From NCBI RefSeq assembly GCF_900258485.1, contig NZ_OGVE01000004.1:1-64000 (forward strand): a DNA stretch of 64,000 bases. The letters run 5' to 3'. This stretch comes from Helcococcus massiliensis (GTDB lineage: Bacteria; Bacillota; Clostridia; Tissierellales; Peptoniphilaceae). The notes beneath the pieces are model-generated. The model was given only the letters and a program-made list of their open reading frames with translations. It ran no database searches and was not told the DNA's origin. The position numbers and the translations under genes were made by a program. Below, piece after piece: positions 1 through 10,300 of this stretch; position 1 is the stretch's first letter, and each line of letters opens with the position of its first letter.

Positions 1-74
1 TCTTTTAAGCTTACACATCCTTCTAAATATTCGTTTACAACTTTCTTTTTGAATTCTATACTATATTTTGCCAT
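1..74 (-). CDS. IS3-family transposase OrfA, N-terminal fragment (runs off window)
   Basis: The minus strand from the ATG at 74-72 reads MAKYSIEFKKKVVNEYLEGC and continues off the window edge. This matches the start of the helix-turn-helix OrfA protein of IS150-type IS3 elements, which binds the element ends; OrfB with the DDE catalytic domain is normally made by frameshifting. A GGAGG ribosome binding site lies at about 86-90. Only about 24 codons are visible, so intactness cannot be assessed. Confidence 0.75.
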   Translation of the reverse strand, partial: MAKYSIEFKKKVVNEYLEGCVSLK

Positions 75-124
75 GAAAAAACTGACCTCCTTAGTTAGTT
101 TTTAGGTCCAACTTTTTGGGGTCA
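1..124 (-). mobile_element. IS3-family (IS150-like) insertion sequence, partial
   Basis: The window begins inside an insertion sequence. Positions 104-124, read on the minus strand, give TGACCCCAAAAAGTTGGACC, the kind of terminal inverted repeat found on IS150-group IS3 elements. It is followed inward by a ribosome binding site and the first codons of an OrfA transposase. The outer end is at about 124. The rest lies outside the window, so completeness cannot be judged. The tip is 110 bp upstream of the 2,4-diaminopentanoate dehydrogenase start. Confidence 0.8.
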
Positions 125-233
125 GTTCAAAATTTCGCAACAATTTTTTTTGTTTTTTTTATATAGTTTTTTATTTGACAAAGGTTTATAATTATATTGT
201 AGGAATATTACTATACAAGAAAAGGAGACTAAA

Positions 234-1304
234 ATGGGAAAAATTAAAATCGTGCAATTTGGATGCGGTAAGATGGCTAAATATCTTATGAGATATTGCT
301 TAGAAAAAGGTGGTGAAATTGTTGGCGCCTTTGACAACAATCCAGATATAGTCGGAAAAGATATAGGCTTTGTTATAGAAAGTGAAAACAAGGGAATTAA
401 AATACAAGCTGCAGAAGAATTTGAAAAATGCTTAGAAGCTAAAAAGCCAAATGTTTGTATAGTAGCAACAAGGTCTACTGTTGAAGAAATTTCAGATGTA
501 TATAGACTTTGTGCAAAACATGGGGTGAATGCTATCAGTACATGTGAAGAAGCCCTATACCCATGGAATTCAAGCAAAGAATTAACTGAAGAATTAGACA
601 AATTAGCAAAAGTAAGTAACTGTACACTTTCAGGTAGTGGTTATCCTGATATGTATTGGGGAGTTTTAGTAGATACAGTAGCAGGATCATTGTTCGATAT
701 CAAAAAGATCCACGGAATAAGCAGCTACAATGTTGAAGACTACGGAATAGCTTTAGCTGAAGGTCATGGTGCAGGATTAAACCAAGAAGATTTCAATGAA
801 AAATTTGGCCAATACAATGACTTAAACTATGAAGAAACCCTAACAGCTATAGAAGAAGGAAAGGTAATTCCTTCATATATGTGGAATCAAAATGGTTGGT
901 TATGTGAAAAATTAGGACTTACAATAACATCTCAAACTCAAAAGAGTATTCCTGTAACCCACACAGAAGATTTAGAATCTTCAACCTTAAATATGACAAT
1001 AAAAGCTGGTGACGCTACTGGTACAGAATTTGTGGTAACTACAGAAACTGAAGAAGGTATCACGATCGAAACACACAACCTAGGATATGTTTATGCTCCT
1101 GAAAATTATGACATCAACAGATGGACCTTTGAAGGTGAACCAGATACAAAACTTGTAATGGACAATCCAGACACAGTAAAACTAACATGTTCTAACCTAG
1201 TAAATAGAATCCCTGCTTTAATAAAAGCAGAAGCAGGATATATCACAACAGATAAAATGCCAAATCCAAGATACATGGTAAAGGATATGGATTATTATCT
1301 ATAA
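234..1304 (+). CDS. ord: 2,4-diaminopentanoate dehydrogenase (Ord-like)
   Basis: This 356-residue NAD(P)-dependent dehydrogenase resembles 2,4-diaminopentanoate dehydrogenase of the clostridial oxidative ornithine pathway, which deaminates 2,4-diaminopentanoate to 2-amino-4-oxopentanoate. The N-terminus has a Rossmann glycine motif (VQFGCGKMAKYL, about 7-18). The stretches SGSGYPDMYWG and EGHGAGLNQEDF are typical of this family. Start ATG follows an AGGAGA ribosome binding site, and a TTGACA -35 box lies at 175-180 with no clear -10. In organisms that ferment ornithine this gene sits with ornithine aminomutase (oraS/oraE) and ortAB; none is nearby, so the gene is solitary here and its substrate may differ. 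An arginase 2 kb downstream would supply ornithine. Confidence 0.85.
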   Translation: MGKIKIVQFGCGKMAKYLMRYCLEKGGEIVGAFDNNPDIVGKDIGFVIESENKGIKIQAAEEFEKCLEAKKPNVCIVATRSTVEEISDVYRLCAKHGVNAISTCEEALYPWNSSKELTEELDKLAKVSNCTLSGSGYPDMYWGVLVDTVAGSLFDIKKIHGISSYNVEDYGIALAEGHGAGLNQEDFNEKFGQYNDLNYEETLTAIEEGKVIPSYMWNQNGWLCEKLGLTITSQTQKSIPVTHTEDLESSTLNMTIKAGDATGTEFVVTTETEEGITIETHNLGYVYAPENYDINRWTFEGEPDTKLVMDNPDTVKLTCSNLVNRIPALIKAEAGYITTDKMPNPRYMVKDMDYYL

Positions 1305-1343
1305 TATAAATGTTGCTGCCTTTTAGGCAACGTAAAAAGAGGA

Positions 1344-1376
1344 GTTGTTGCAAAAAATTTTGCAACAACTTTTTTT
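1344..1376 (+). terminator. Rho-independent terminator after the Ord-like gene
   Basis: A 12-bp perfect stem (GTTGTTGCAAAA with TTTTGCAACAAC, 1344-1369) is followed by a run of seven T. A smaller GTTGC/GCAAC hairpin at about 1311-1331 precedes it. Confidence 0.85.
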
Positions 1377-1400
1377 AAATGATTGGTATCAACTTGGGCG

Positions 1401-1606
1401 AGATAAGTTTTAAACTCGAAAAACGGTTTTAAAACTTACGGTTTTGAGATTTTCGTAAGTATAAAATCTAAAAAGTGATTTTAAAACTTATTTCCAACTT
1501 CTCAGATAAGTTTTAAATTCAAAAAACCGATTTAACACTTACAGTTTTTGAATTCTCATAAGTATATAAGGCCAAAATTGATTTTAAAACTTATTTTCTT
1601 CATATG
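1401..1606. repeat. Two tandem copies of a ~103-bp AT-rich element with internal dyads
   Basis: Copy 1 (1401-1503) and copy 2 (1504-1606) both begin AGATAAGTTTTAAA and end near TTTTAAAACTTATTT, with matching blocks between. Each copy is itself partly palindromic: TAAGTTTTAAA at one end pairs with TTTAAAACTTA at the other. The copies have diverged, and no reading frame with a ribosome binding site is visible. This fills most of the gap 1305-1679 between two terminators. It could be a non-autonomous (MITE-like) or REP-like repeat. Confidence 0.7.
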
Positions 1607-1628
1607 GCCAACCACAAATATCACCAAT

Positions 1629-1664
1629 CAAAAAACTCTTGCAAAACCACAAGTTTTGCAAGAG
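1629..1664 (-). terminator. Rho-independent terminator of brnQ
   Basis: On the minus strand, CTCTTGCAAAAC pairs with GTTTTGCAAGAG (arms 1636-1664) and is followed by six T (plus-strand A run at 1630-1635). It lies just after the brnQ stop codon. Confidence 0.8.
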
Positions 1665-1679
1665 TGTATTCTTCCTTTA

Positions 1680-3005
1680 TCAAACCTTCAACTTTTCACT
1701 ATTTATCAATTTTTCAACAAGATAAGCCACGACCAATACTCCTAGAGTAGGTAGCAGCCAAGACAAGCCTTTGTCGGCTAAAGGCAGACTCTCTTCAAAA
1801 TTTGTCAAGAAAGGGATCCTTACTTTAAAACTTGTCGCCATTACATTTATAACTGGTAACACTACAGCCACGACAGCTGAAAATAAATAGGATAATTTCT
1901 CATACTTAAATAAATCGTGACTTATACCCATAACTATGAGTAAAAGTGCAACTGGATATATTATTAATAACATTGGTACAGATATTGCTAAAAGCTTGTT
2001 TAGACCAAAATTTGCCATTAAAAATGAAAATATTGTCCAGATGTATACCCAAGCTCTATAGGATAATTTTTCTTTGAAAAGTGTGTAGAAGTATTCCCCA
2101 CCACTTGTGATTAATCCTATACATGTTGTCAAGCAGGCTAGGGTGAAGATTCCTGCTAATAAAACTAGACCAAATTCTCCAAAGGCTTCTCTTACATTTG
2201 CAGTAAGAATGACTACTCCATTTTTCGCACCTACTAGCAAACCTGATGTCCTCATTCCTATTAAGCTAAGCATGGCGTAGACAAGAGTTAATAAGGATCC
2301 TGCTATCAATCCACTTTTTATTGTATATTTAGTCACAACTTTTTTATCTTTTACTCCAAATCTTTTTATAGAGACCGCAACAACAAAACCAAAGTTTAAG
2401 GCGGCTATGGCATCCATTGTTTCATAGCCAGATAAGAAACCTTTGACTAGAGGAGCGTTGGCATAGTCTCCTACTGGTTGGCCCACATTGCTTGGAAGCA
2501 ATATTACTCTAATAAACATAAGAGTTATCAATAGTAATAAACTTGGTGTAAGGTATTTTCCAACCCTTACTACTAGTTTACTTGGATTTAAACACACCCA
2601 CATGGCTATGGCAAAAAATACAAAAGTATATATCAATCTTGCTAATGTCACTGAAAATGATTCCGGTAAATAAGGTGCTATAGCCATTTCGAAAGGTACA
2701 CTACCCGCTCTTGGTATTCCCATTCCTGGCCCAATAGATATGTATATTGCTGTTGTAAATACTAGGGCGAAGATTGGTCCAACTCTGCTTGCTAGGTTTG
2801 TTAAACCTTCTGTTTTACCTACAACGATGGCACCCACTACTGGGAATACTATAGCTGTAATGGCAAAACCTAGAAAGGCAATCCACATGCTTGTTCCTGC
2901 TTGGTTACCTAAAAGTGGTGGGAATATCAGGTTTCCTGCTCCAAAAAATAATCCAAATAACATTACACTTACATGCATAAAGTCATTTCTTTTCAACTTG
3001 TTCAT
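1680..3005 (-). CDS. brnQ: Branched-chain amino acid:cation symporter BrnQ
   Basis: This 441-residue integral membrane protein belongs to the LIVCS/BrnQ family, which imports leucine, isoleucine and valine with Na+ or H+. The N-terminus has the family signature FGLFFGAGNLIFPP, and about 12 hydrophobic segments follow. The start was placed at ATG 3005-3003 (MNKLKRNDFM) because GGAGG lies six bases upstream; an in-frame ATG at 3062 would fall inside the T-box terminator. Expression is very likely controlled by the T-box leader upstream, so uptake rises when the matching tRNA is uncharged. Monocistronic, with its own terminator. Confidence 0.93.
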   Translation of the reverse strand: MNKLKRNDFMHVSVMLFGLFFGAGNLIFPPLLGNQAGTSMWIAFLGFAITAIVFPVVGAIVVGKTEGLTNLASRVGPIFALVFTTAIYISIGPGMGIPRAGSVPFEMAIAPYLPESFSVTLARLIYTFVFFAIAMWVCLNPSKLVVRVGKYLTPSLLLLITLMFIRVILLPSNVGQPVGDYANAPLVKGFLSGYETMDAIAALNFGFVVAVSIKRFGVKDKKVVTKYTIKSGLIAGSLLTLVYAMLSLIGMRTSGLLVGAKNGVVILTANVREAFGEFGLVLLAGIFTLACLTTCIGLITSGGEYFYTLFKEKLSYRAWVYIWTIFSFLMANFGLNKLLAISVPMLLIIYPVALLLIVMGISHDLFKYEKLSYLFSAVVAVVLPVINVMATSFKVRIPFLTNFEESLPLADKGLSWLLPTLGVLVVAYLVEKLINSEKLKV

Positions 3006-3044
3006 CTTTCCTCCAAAAAAAATATTATAAATATATTTAAAAAT

Positions 3045-3074
3045 AAAAAAGTCCTTTGCCAATTGACAAAGGAC
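3045..3074 (-). terminator. Regulated terminator of the brnQ T-box
   Basis: On the minus strand GTCCTTTG, an 8-nt loop and CAAAGGAC form a stem (3051-3074) followed by six T (plus 3045-3050). It follows the T-box sequence directly and would be disrupted when the antiterminator forms. Confidence 0.85.
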
Positions 3075-3308
3075 GAAATATTCCGCGTTACCACCTTAAT
3101 TCTTATACAAAAATAAGCTCTCAAGCATCTATCAATGCCGTGCACAATAACGCATGCAATCGCGTCAAGTCTTACTCTTTTCGGACTTGCAAGAGAAAAA
3201 TGATTTTCAACCTACTTCCAAGATAGTCTCGCACCAAACGACTACTCTCTGCACTCTTTCATAAGCTTACTCTTTTTTTCTATACTCTTTAATCTTAAAT
3301 CTATTTAT
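3045..3308 (-). promoter_or_regulatory. T-box riboswitch leader of brnQ, probable isoleucine specifier
   Basis: The minus strand carries the conserved T-box antiterminator element GGTGGTAACGCGG (3083-3095), preceded by about 200 nt with Stem I features (GAGAGTAGT, GGTGCGAGA, GGTTGAAAATCA) and followed by a terminator. In the presumed specifier loop the codon after GAAA and before A is ATC (plus 3202-3204), an isoleucine codon, which fits a branched-chain amino acid transporter. Uncharged tRNA-Ile would stabilise the antiterminator and switch brnQ on. The specifier reading is by eye, without folding; neighbouring triplets such as AAT are less consistent with the gene. Confidence 0.88.
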
Positions 3309-3315
3309 TAAAATC

Positions 3316-3344
3316 ATTATAAAGAATTTTTATACATATGTCAA
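3316..3344 (-). promoter_or_regulatory. Sigma-A promoter of the brnQ T-box transcript
   Basis: On the minus strand TTGACA (3344-3339), a 17-bp spacer and TATAAT (3321-3316) form a consensus promoter. Transcription would start near 3308, just before Stem I of the T-box. Confidence 0.85.
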
Positions 3345-3370
3345 AATTTTTAATCCATTGAGATAAATAG

Positions 3371-3379
3371 TGATATAAT
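3371..3379 (+). promoter_or_regulatory. Extended -10 promoter of the arginase gene
   Basis: TGATATAAT (3371-3379) is a consensus extended -10 element (TGnTATAAT) 24 bp upstream of the arginase ATG. No good -35 is visible, which is usual for extended -10 promoters. It diverges from the brnQ promoter. Confidence 0.65.
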
Positions 3380-3402
3380 TAAAAGAAAAAACGGAGAATA
3401 AT

Positions 3403-4299
3403 ATGAATAAAAACAATATTTCGATACTTGGCATTCCTATGGATTTGGGAGCAAGCACTATTGGTACTAGACTAGGCCCTGATTCAATAAGAATGACCGG
3501 TGTTTTAGACGATCTAATAGATTTAGGACTAAATGTAACTGACTTAGGCAATGTAGATATAGATAATGGTTATAAAAAAGAAAAAAACGTTGACAATATG
3601 ACCAATTTAGACAGGCTATTACCTTCTCTAGCAAAGATTAATGAACAAGCTTATGACTTGTTTGACAGGGATTCATTCCCATTGATTTTGGGAGGCGACC
3701 ATTCATTGGTATTGGCAACTTTTAAGGCATTTTTGAAAAAACATGACAATCCAGGCCTTATATACATTGATGCCCACGCGGATATAAACACTGAAAAGAC
3801 ATCCACTTCAGGAAATGTCCATGGCATGCCAATCGCAGCCCTACTTAATCTTTGTGATGACAGACTAAATAAAATTGGTGGAGATTATTACTTAAAGCCT
3901 GAAAATATTGTATATATTGCCATCAGAGATATCGACGAAGGTGAAGAAAAAATAATTGAAGATCTTAATATAAAATATTTCTCAATGGCTGAAATCTATG
4001 AAAAAGGAATTAAAAAAGTTTTGGAAGAAACTTTTGAATACCTAAAAGATGTAGATAACATCTATACTTCTTATGATATTGACTCAATAGATATGGATAT
4101 AGCACCAGGTACAGGGGTTCCTGTAAGAGGTGGACTAGACTACAACATGGCCAGAGATATAATGTCAAGATTGGGTAAGAATGATAAAATCAAGGGCCTA
4201 GAATTAGTTGAAGTTAGCCCAAGTTTGGATATAGGGAATAAAACTTCCTTGATTGCTAAGGAATTGCTATTAGGATTCTTTGGTAAGAAATTTATATAA
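3403..4299 (+). CDS. rocF: Arginase (ureohydrolase family)
   Basis: This 298-residue cytosolic enzyme hydrolyses arginine to ornithine and urea with a binuclear manganese centre. The metal ligands are visible: GGDHS (97-101), DAHAD (123-127), SGNVHGMP (136-143) and DIDSID (225-230) followed by APGTGVP (234-240). Length and the SGNxHGMP loop favour arginase over agmatinase. A GGAGA ribosome binding site precedes the ATG. It is monocistronic, between an extended -10 promoter and a terminator. Its product ornithine feeds pathways that include 2,4-diaminopentanoate, the proposed substrate of the Ord-like enzyme at 234-1304. Formiminoglutamase or agmatinase activity cannot be excluded from sequence alone. 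Confidence 0.88.
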   Translation: MNKNNISILGIPMDLGASTIGTRLGPDSIRMTGVLDDLIDLGLNVTDLGNVDIDNGYKKEKNVDNMTNLDRLLPSLAKINEQAYDLFDRDSFPLILGGDHSLVLATFKAFLKKHDNPGLIYIDAHADINTEKTSTSGNVHGMPIAALLNLCDDRLNKIGGDYYLKPENIVYIAIRDIDEGEEKIIEDLNIKYFSMAEIYEKGIKKVLEETFEYLKDVDNIYTSYDIDSIDMDIAPGTGVPVRGGLDYNMARDIMSRLGKNDKIKGLELVEVSPSLDIGNKTSLIAKELLLGFFGKKFI

Positions 4300-4304
4300 A
4301 GCAA

Positions 4305-4334
4305 AAAAGAGCTGTTATAAAACAGCTCTTTTTC
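4305..4334. terminator. Bidirectional terminator between arginase and the GH101 gene
   Basis: AGAGCTGTT and AACAGCTCT (4309-4328) form a stem with an A run on the left and a T run on the right. It can terminate both the rightward arginase transcript and the leftward glycosidase transcript. Confidence 0.85.
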
Positions 4335-4343
4335 TATTTACTT

Positions 4344-7300
4344 CTATCTATGATATTCTTCTTTTCTTTTCTTTACTACAAATATTGCTACTGCAGCAAA
4401 TACTGTTGCTATCATAAACACTTCTACAAATACATCACCTGTCTTTGGTGCTAGTTTTGGTGTTAAGTCTTTTGCTTCTACACCAGGTTTTACTTGACCA
4501 TCAGGTTTTGTTTGTCCATCAGCTTTTGCTGTTGAGAATACAAATGGTGAGAATCTATCAAAAGTAAATGTTACTTTGTTTCCATCTACACTTATGTGTT
4601 TTACTCTTGTTAGTGATCCATCTTCTTCAATGTGGTAAACTTTAAGGTCGTTTGTATAGTTTACTTCAACAGTAACTTTCATATCTTTATCCACATCTAC
4701 TTCTTCTTTGGTCTTTGTATTTCTGAAATGTATATCTTTGAATTCTAATACTCTATCTTTCAAGAATTCTAAGCTTTCTTTATTTAACAAGCCATTCCCA
4801 TCTATATCCTTAACAATCATTTCTATATCTTCAGAAGTTTCTCCTGGTTGACCTGGTGTTTGTCCTGGATCATCTGGATTTTCTCCTGGTTGGCCTGGTG
4901 TTTGTCCTGGATCATCTGGATTTTCTCCTGGTTGGCCTGGTGTTTGTCCTGGATCATCTGGATTTTCTCCTGGTTGGCCTGGTGTTTGTCCTGGATCATC
5001 TGGATTTTCACCCGGTTCTTCTGGTGTTTCACCTGGCTCTTCTGGATTTTCGCCCGGTTCTTCTGGTGTTTCACCTGGCTCTTCTGGATTTTCGCCCGGT
5101 TCTTCTGGATTTTCGCCTGGCTCTTCTGGATTTTTGCCCGGTTCTTCTGGATTTTCGCCTGGCTCTTCTGGATTTTTGCCCGGTTCTTCTGGATTTTCTC
5201 CTGGTTCTTCACCTAGTTTAACTAAGTCTTCTATAGCTTTTTCTAGAGCTTCAACTGCTTCATTTACCTCTTCTTGTCCAGCTTCTGGATTTGCTAATAC
5301 CTTCTTAACTTCTTCAAGTTGTTTATTCAAGGCATCTACAGATTCTTCAGTAAATTTATCAGTCTTAACTTTCAAGGCTTCTCTTATAGCTTCTGCTAGA
5401 GGAGTCTTGTCTACTATGTCAAGTTCAGGAGTATTTTCTGTAAGTTCAAACTTCTTAGCTAGGTAAGCAATTTCTAATTCTGCACCTGAAGCAAATTTAT
5501 CCTTTTCATTACCAAATGAACTTGTTACTTCAAATCTTAGATATTCTGTTTCTATAGGTTTTGCGAATTGAACTAGGTTAACTTTCTTATTATTTAACCC
5601 GCTACCATTATTGCTAAATTCACCATTATAGGCTTCTGTCCAGGTCTTACCATCTTCACTTGTATAAAGTTTATAAGCTCTTACATCACCATTTGAACCA
5701 TTTTGTCTAGCTACATAGTTGAATCCTGTTAATTTAACTTTTTCATCAAATTTCAAATCAACTGATTGAGGCATACCGTTATTAGATTGCCAGTCATTGT
5801 GCCAGAATGTATTTCTATTACCATCTACAAGTTTATCCTTTGTTGCACCACCATCATATGGAGCCTCTCCGGTTGCAGCAATAGCAGTAATCTTGTCAGG
5901 ATGTAATCTTTCCTCTTCTTCATATTCTCTAGTAAATCCATTTGCTCTCTTAGCCTCTAAAATCGATTGTTTTAGTTTTTCTGTAGCAGCGTTTATTTCT
6001 TCTAAGCTAGCCTTATCATCAAGATTTACTTCTTTAACTTCATCTAGAACTTCTTTAATCAATTCCTTAGCTTCATCTTTGTAACCGTCAGATTCTAGTA
6101 TAGCATCCGCTTCAGATATAGCTTTTTGCAAGTCTATCTTACTTGGAACATCAATTTCTAAAGCGTCTGTTAACTCTTTAATCTTGTTGGTATGTCCATC
6201 GATGTGAGCTTGAACTGTCAATGGGTTTTCCATTGTTACTTTTGCAGCTTCTAATTGATTTTCTAAAGCTCTTCTACTTTCTTCTGTGTAAGTGTGTTTT
6301 GCTAATTCTTCTTTAGCTGCTTCAATAGCCTTGTTTAATTCTTCTAAATCTAATTCATCCTTAGAATCTTTTTCCTTAATTACTAGATTATCGATAATCA
6401 AGTCTCTATATCCACCGAAGGTAGCATCTCCACCTGTTACACCTCTTGTATCTGCAGCTTTATTGGTTGAGAACATACCAATCCAATAGTTGCCATCACT
6501 ATCTTCTGGAACTGTAAATTGAACATTTAATTTGTTTGCTTCTTGACCTTCTTTATTGCTTACAGTTTCTGTTAGGTCGTAACTTGCAATAAATTCGTTG
6601 AAGTTGTCATAATATTTACCATCACCTAAAACAAATTTGTATGTTCCATTTGAACCTACTAGGTAATCTAGTGTTACTTCATAGGTCTTTCCTGGTTTAA
6701 ATCTGTAGTTTTGAGGAACAGTTTGATATAGTAGGTGGTTCTTTTGAGTTAAACCATTAACTTTTAGTGACCACTTACCGCTTATAACGTCTGAAACTTT
6801 CTTTACATGCCATCCTTTTTGTGTATATGGTGCATTGTATTCTGATAAGTGAATTCTATTATCTTCAACAAATTCTGCACCACCATTTACGAATGGGTAT
6901 AATCCTTGTGGTGAATTTTCAAAGTCTTGTACAAAAGTCTTTTCATCATCAGGATAATTGTTCATTTCATTTTCAAATACTCTTATATCATCAAAGTAGG
7001 CTGTACCTTCGCCTGCTTCCTTACCAATAGTCAAGGTAACTTCTGATCCGTCACTTGGAGCTGTAAAGAATACATACATGTTTTGGAAGTATGATGTACC
7101 TGGTGTCCAATTTGGGAATGGGCTACTTTCTTTTACTGTGTAAGATTGATTGTTTGTATTGTGAGCATAAGCCTTTACAAAGTTTAGGGCTATTGACCTA
7201 TTTGTATAGTTGTAGTCAATTTGATTACCCTTAGAATCTTTCAATTCTATAAAAGCCTTAGTATCTGACCTATTTTCTACACCTACGTATACAGCATATC

Positions 7301-10300
7301 TTTGACCTGGTTTTAAGTCTTTAATCTTTTGACTTAAAGTAGTCTTGTTTTCGTTGTTAGAAATTTCTAATACTTGTGTACCTGTAGCTGTATCAACTAT
7401 TTCTGTCTTTGAATTTTCATTTCCTTCTACTGTCCAAGCATCAAGATTTCTTGCGTTGAATCCAGTATCTGTGATGTGTGCATATTCTGACCAAGTCACA
7501 TTCTTATTTGTCTTAGCTTCTTTGAATAATACATAAGGTGTATTAGCTTCAGCTGTTATTGTAACTTGTCCATTTGATACAGGTATTACTTTTTCATTTT
7601 TCTTACCGGTATCTGTTAATTCATACATTACTAAGCTTGATTGACCTGCAAATTCTGATGGTAGGTCCCAAGTAGTTGTTCCTGCTTGTGTATTGAAATG
7701 ATATAGTTTTTGATCAGATGATCCTAAAATCTTACCATTTTGATCCCAATACCAAGGTATTAAGTAGTTTACATCACTTGCAGTTTCAGTAAAGATATGT
7801 TTACCTTCTAGATACATCTTTCTTGTTCTGTATCCTGCTTGGTCTTTTGCATAGTCATTTGCTAATCTTTTAATGTTTATTGATTTATTTATACCTTCGT
7901 TTATACCACCAACTTCCATTTCTGGTATCCAACCAGGAGCTTCTGGAAGATTTGTGCTTTCGCCATCTACCCATTTATTCACCTTGAAGTGTTGGATAAA
8001 TTTGGATGATAGGTTGTTTCTGTATAAGTTGGTCATATAGGATGAATAAGAGTTTCTACCTTGCCATCCTTCAAAGTCTTTCATGTTGTAGCCGCCTAAT
8101 AATGGATTTAAGGCCGCTCCGGAATATGATGGATAGTTTGCTACCCAAGCATCTCTTTCATGGTTTTCAACAAATCTTATAAGTTTAGAGTTTACACCTT
8201 TAAGTGAATATCCACCATAGGTTAAGTCTGCTGCCCAGTGTTGGAATATGGATGTGTAATGGTTTGCATAACCCCATTCTCCAGCAACTGACCAGTTTTG
8301 AGACATGATTTCTTTAGCTAATTGTTGTGAAGCCCATGTACCGTTGTTACCAGATTGACCATTACCCCATACGTCAACGTAGATATAGTCTAATCCATTT
8401 GTACCATCACCCCTATCAAGTTCCTTAGCTAGGTCGGACCATCTTTGAGCTCTTCCATGTCTTAGGTCGTAGTCTGCATTGATATTTATACCTTGGTCGA
8501 TCCAGTTCCAACCGTAGGCATAGTTACCATCTTTTCTTAATAATCTGTCTTCTGTGAAGTATTTAGACTCTGGATATGTTTCTGAAGCATTTACGTGAAT
8601 ACCAAAAATTGCTCCATATTTTTCACCTTCATCTAATAATAACTTCATGTCTTTTGCTCCACCGATTCTCTTACCGATGTCAGCGTAGTTTAAGTGACCA
8701 GAGTCGTGACCTTCTGATCCATAACCTTTTAGCAATACGTTTTGTCCTAGTCCATCTGTGTGTAGGTAAACCTTCTTCACGTTATCTAAAGTTACTAGGA
8801 ATGGGTTTTGTGCTTGTGAACCAAAGTTCATAGCGATTCTTGTTGCAACTGTTTCAGGAACTAATGATCCACCTGGTCTCTTCCAGGCTATGTCTCTATA
8901 CGCAACAGCCCCATCGTTCCAGTTGATTTGTCCGTCATCGTTTCTATCGCCAGTAATAGCTACTCTAACTACTGGTAAAGAATTTAAGGCTTCACTATCT
9001 GCTGGTTTGTAAGCAAGTCCTTTTTGGTAAACCCATTCTGCTGATCTTAAGCTTAAGTGGTTTACACTTCCTTCTTTATAAACTTCACTTACTGTATTGT
9101 TCCAGTCACCAAGTGAGTCAGTTTCTGTATTAGAATATAAGGTAGCTGACAATTCATTGTTTGAAATTACAGCAATTGAATGAGCGCTTGATTGAACTTT
9201 TGTTTTTTCATCTAAATCAATCTTTTGATCACCAGCCTTAGTTCTAGTATTTACATTAACCTTACCACCCATTAGGTTTGGATTTTCTTGGTTAGTATTT
9301 ACAGATACTAAACTATGTTGTCTAAACTCTATAGTTCTTACTATATCTTTATCTGATTGTTGGGATGCATTTAGATTTTCAACCTTAACTAATTTTAATT
9401 CTAAACTATTGTCCTTAATTGATAGGTCATAAGTTAATCTAAATTTTAAATCTCCACTTAAGTTTTCAAGGATATATCTGGCCCTAGTGTCATTTACCTT
9501 TGTATACTCTACCTCTGTTTGATAATCAACACCATTAATAGTAATAGTATTTAATACTTGTCTTTGACCTTCAAATATCTTGTTGTCTTCTTTTAGCATC
9601 TTGTATTGTACAACTTGTGGGAAGTCTTTATTTATTGTAACTTCCATTGTGCCGTTAGTTAACTGGTCAGCATTTACCTCTGCCTTTTTAACTAGTTGTA
9701 CATCAATTTTTGTTTCTTCGTCACCTAGATATTCAACTTCTTTAGCTTCATATGCTGGGTGTTCAAATACTAATTTTTGTTTAGTTTTTGATACTTCTTC
9801 TAAAGTATATGCACCCTCTTCATCTGTAAGAGTTTCTTTATCAAAGGCTTTAACTTTGACATCTTTTATAGCTTGATCTTCTTCGTCTGTAACCTTACCT
9901 TTCAATGTAACTTTTTCAGTCACAAGGATTTCCTTGTTTTCTAAGGCTACATCAGAAAATTCTTGTCCAAAAGCTGCAGCTTTTATACCAACCTTACCAG
10001 CTTGGCTTACTGAAGATACATCAACTGTTCCAAAGGCGTCTTGACCATCTATAGAAACTGTCATTTGATCTCCGGATAAGTTGATGCTTACATTAGTTGT
10101 TTGGTCTTTTTCAGGTGCAGCAATTCTTTGACCACCATACCAAGGATTTCCTGCTCCGTTGTATACTTGCCAGAACCATCCACCTGTATCATATCCAACA
10201 AATATTGTTGAGTTTAATCCATTGTACCTTAGGTAGAAACCAGCCCTTGTTTTTGCTGCTTGTGTATTTGGAGAAATTGTGAAGTTGAATTCTCCATCTT

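Noticed and set aside
122-601. Minus-strand frame of 159 codons opposite the Ord-like gene
   Set aside because: It is a shadow of the real plus-strand gene, has no ribosome binding site and no family pattern.
1401-1606. CRISPR array
   Set aside because: Only two copies, contiguous, with internal dyads and no spacers.
1548-1745. Plus-strand frame of 65 codons over the repeat and the brnQ end
   Set aside because: It crosses the repeat, a terminator and the brnQ coding end; not credible.
4848-5212. CRISPR-like regular repeats
   Set aside because: Units of 42 and 21 bp are contiguous, without unique spacers, and encode a protein stalk; no cas genes.
4823-5221. Three long open frames (one minus, two plus) over the GH101 stalk
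   Set aside because: They arise from in-frame tandem repeats that are open in several frames; compositions are monotonous (for example repeated WIFARFF).
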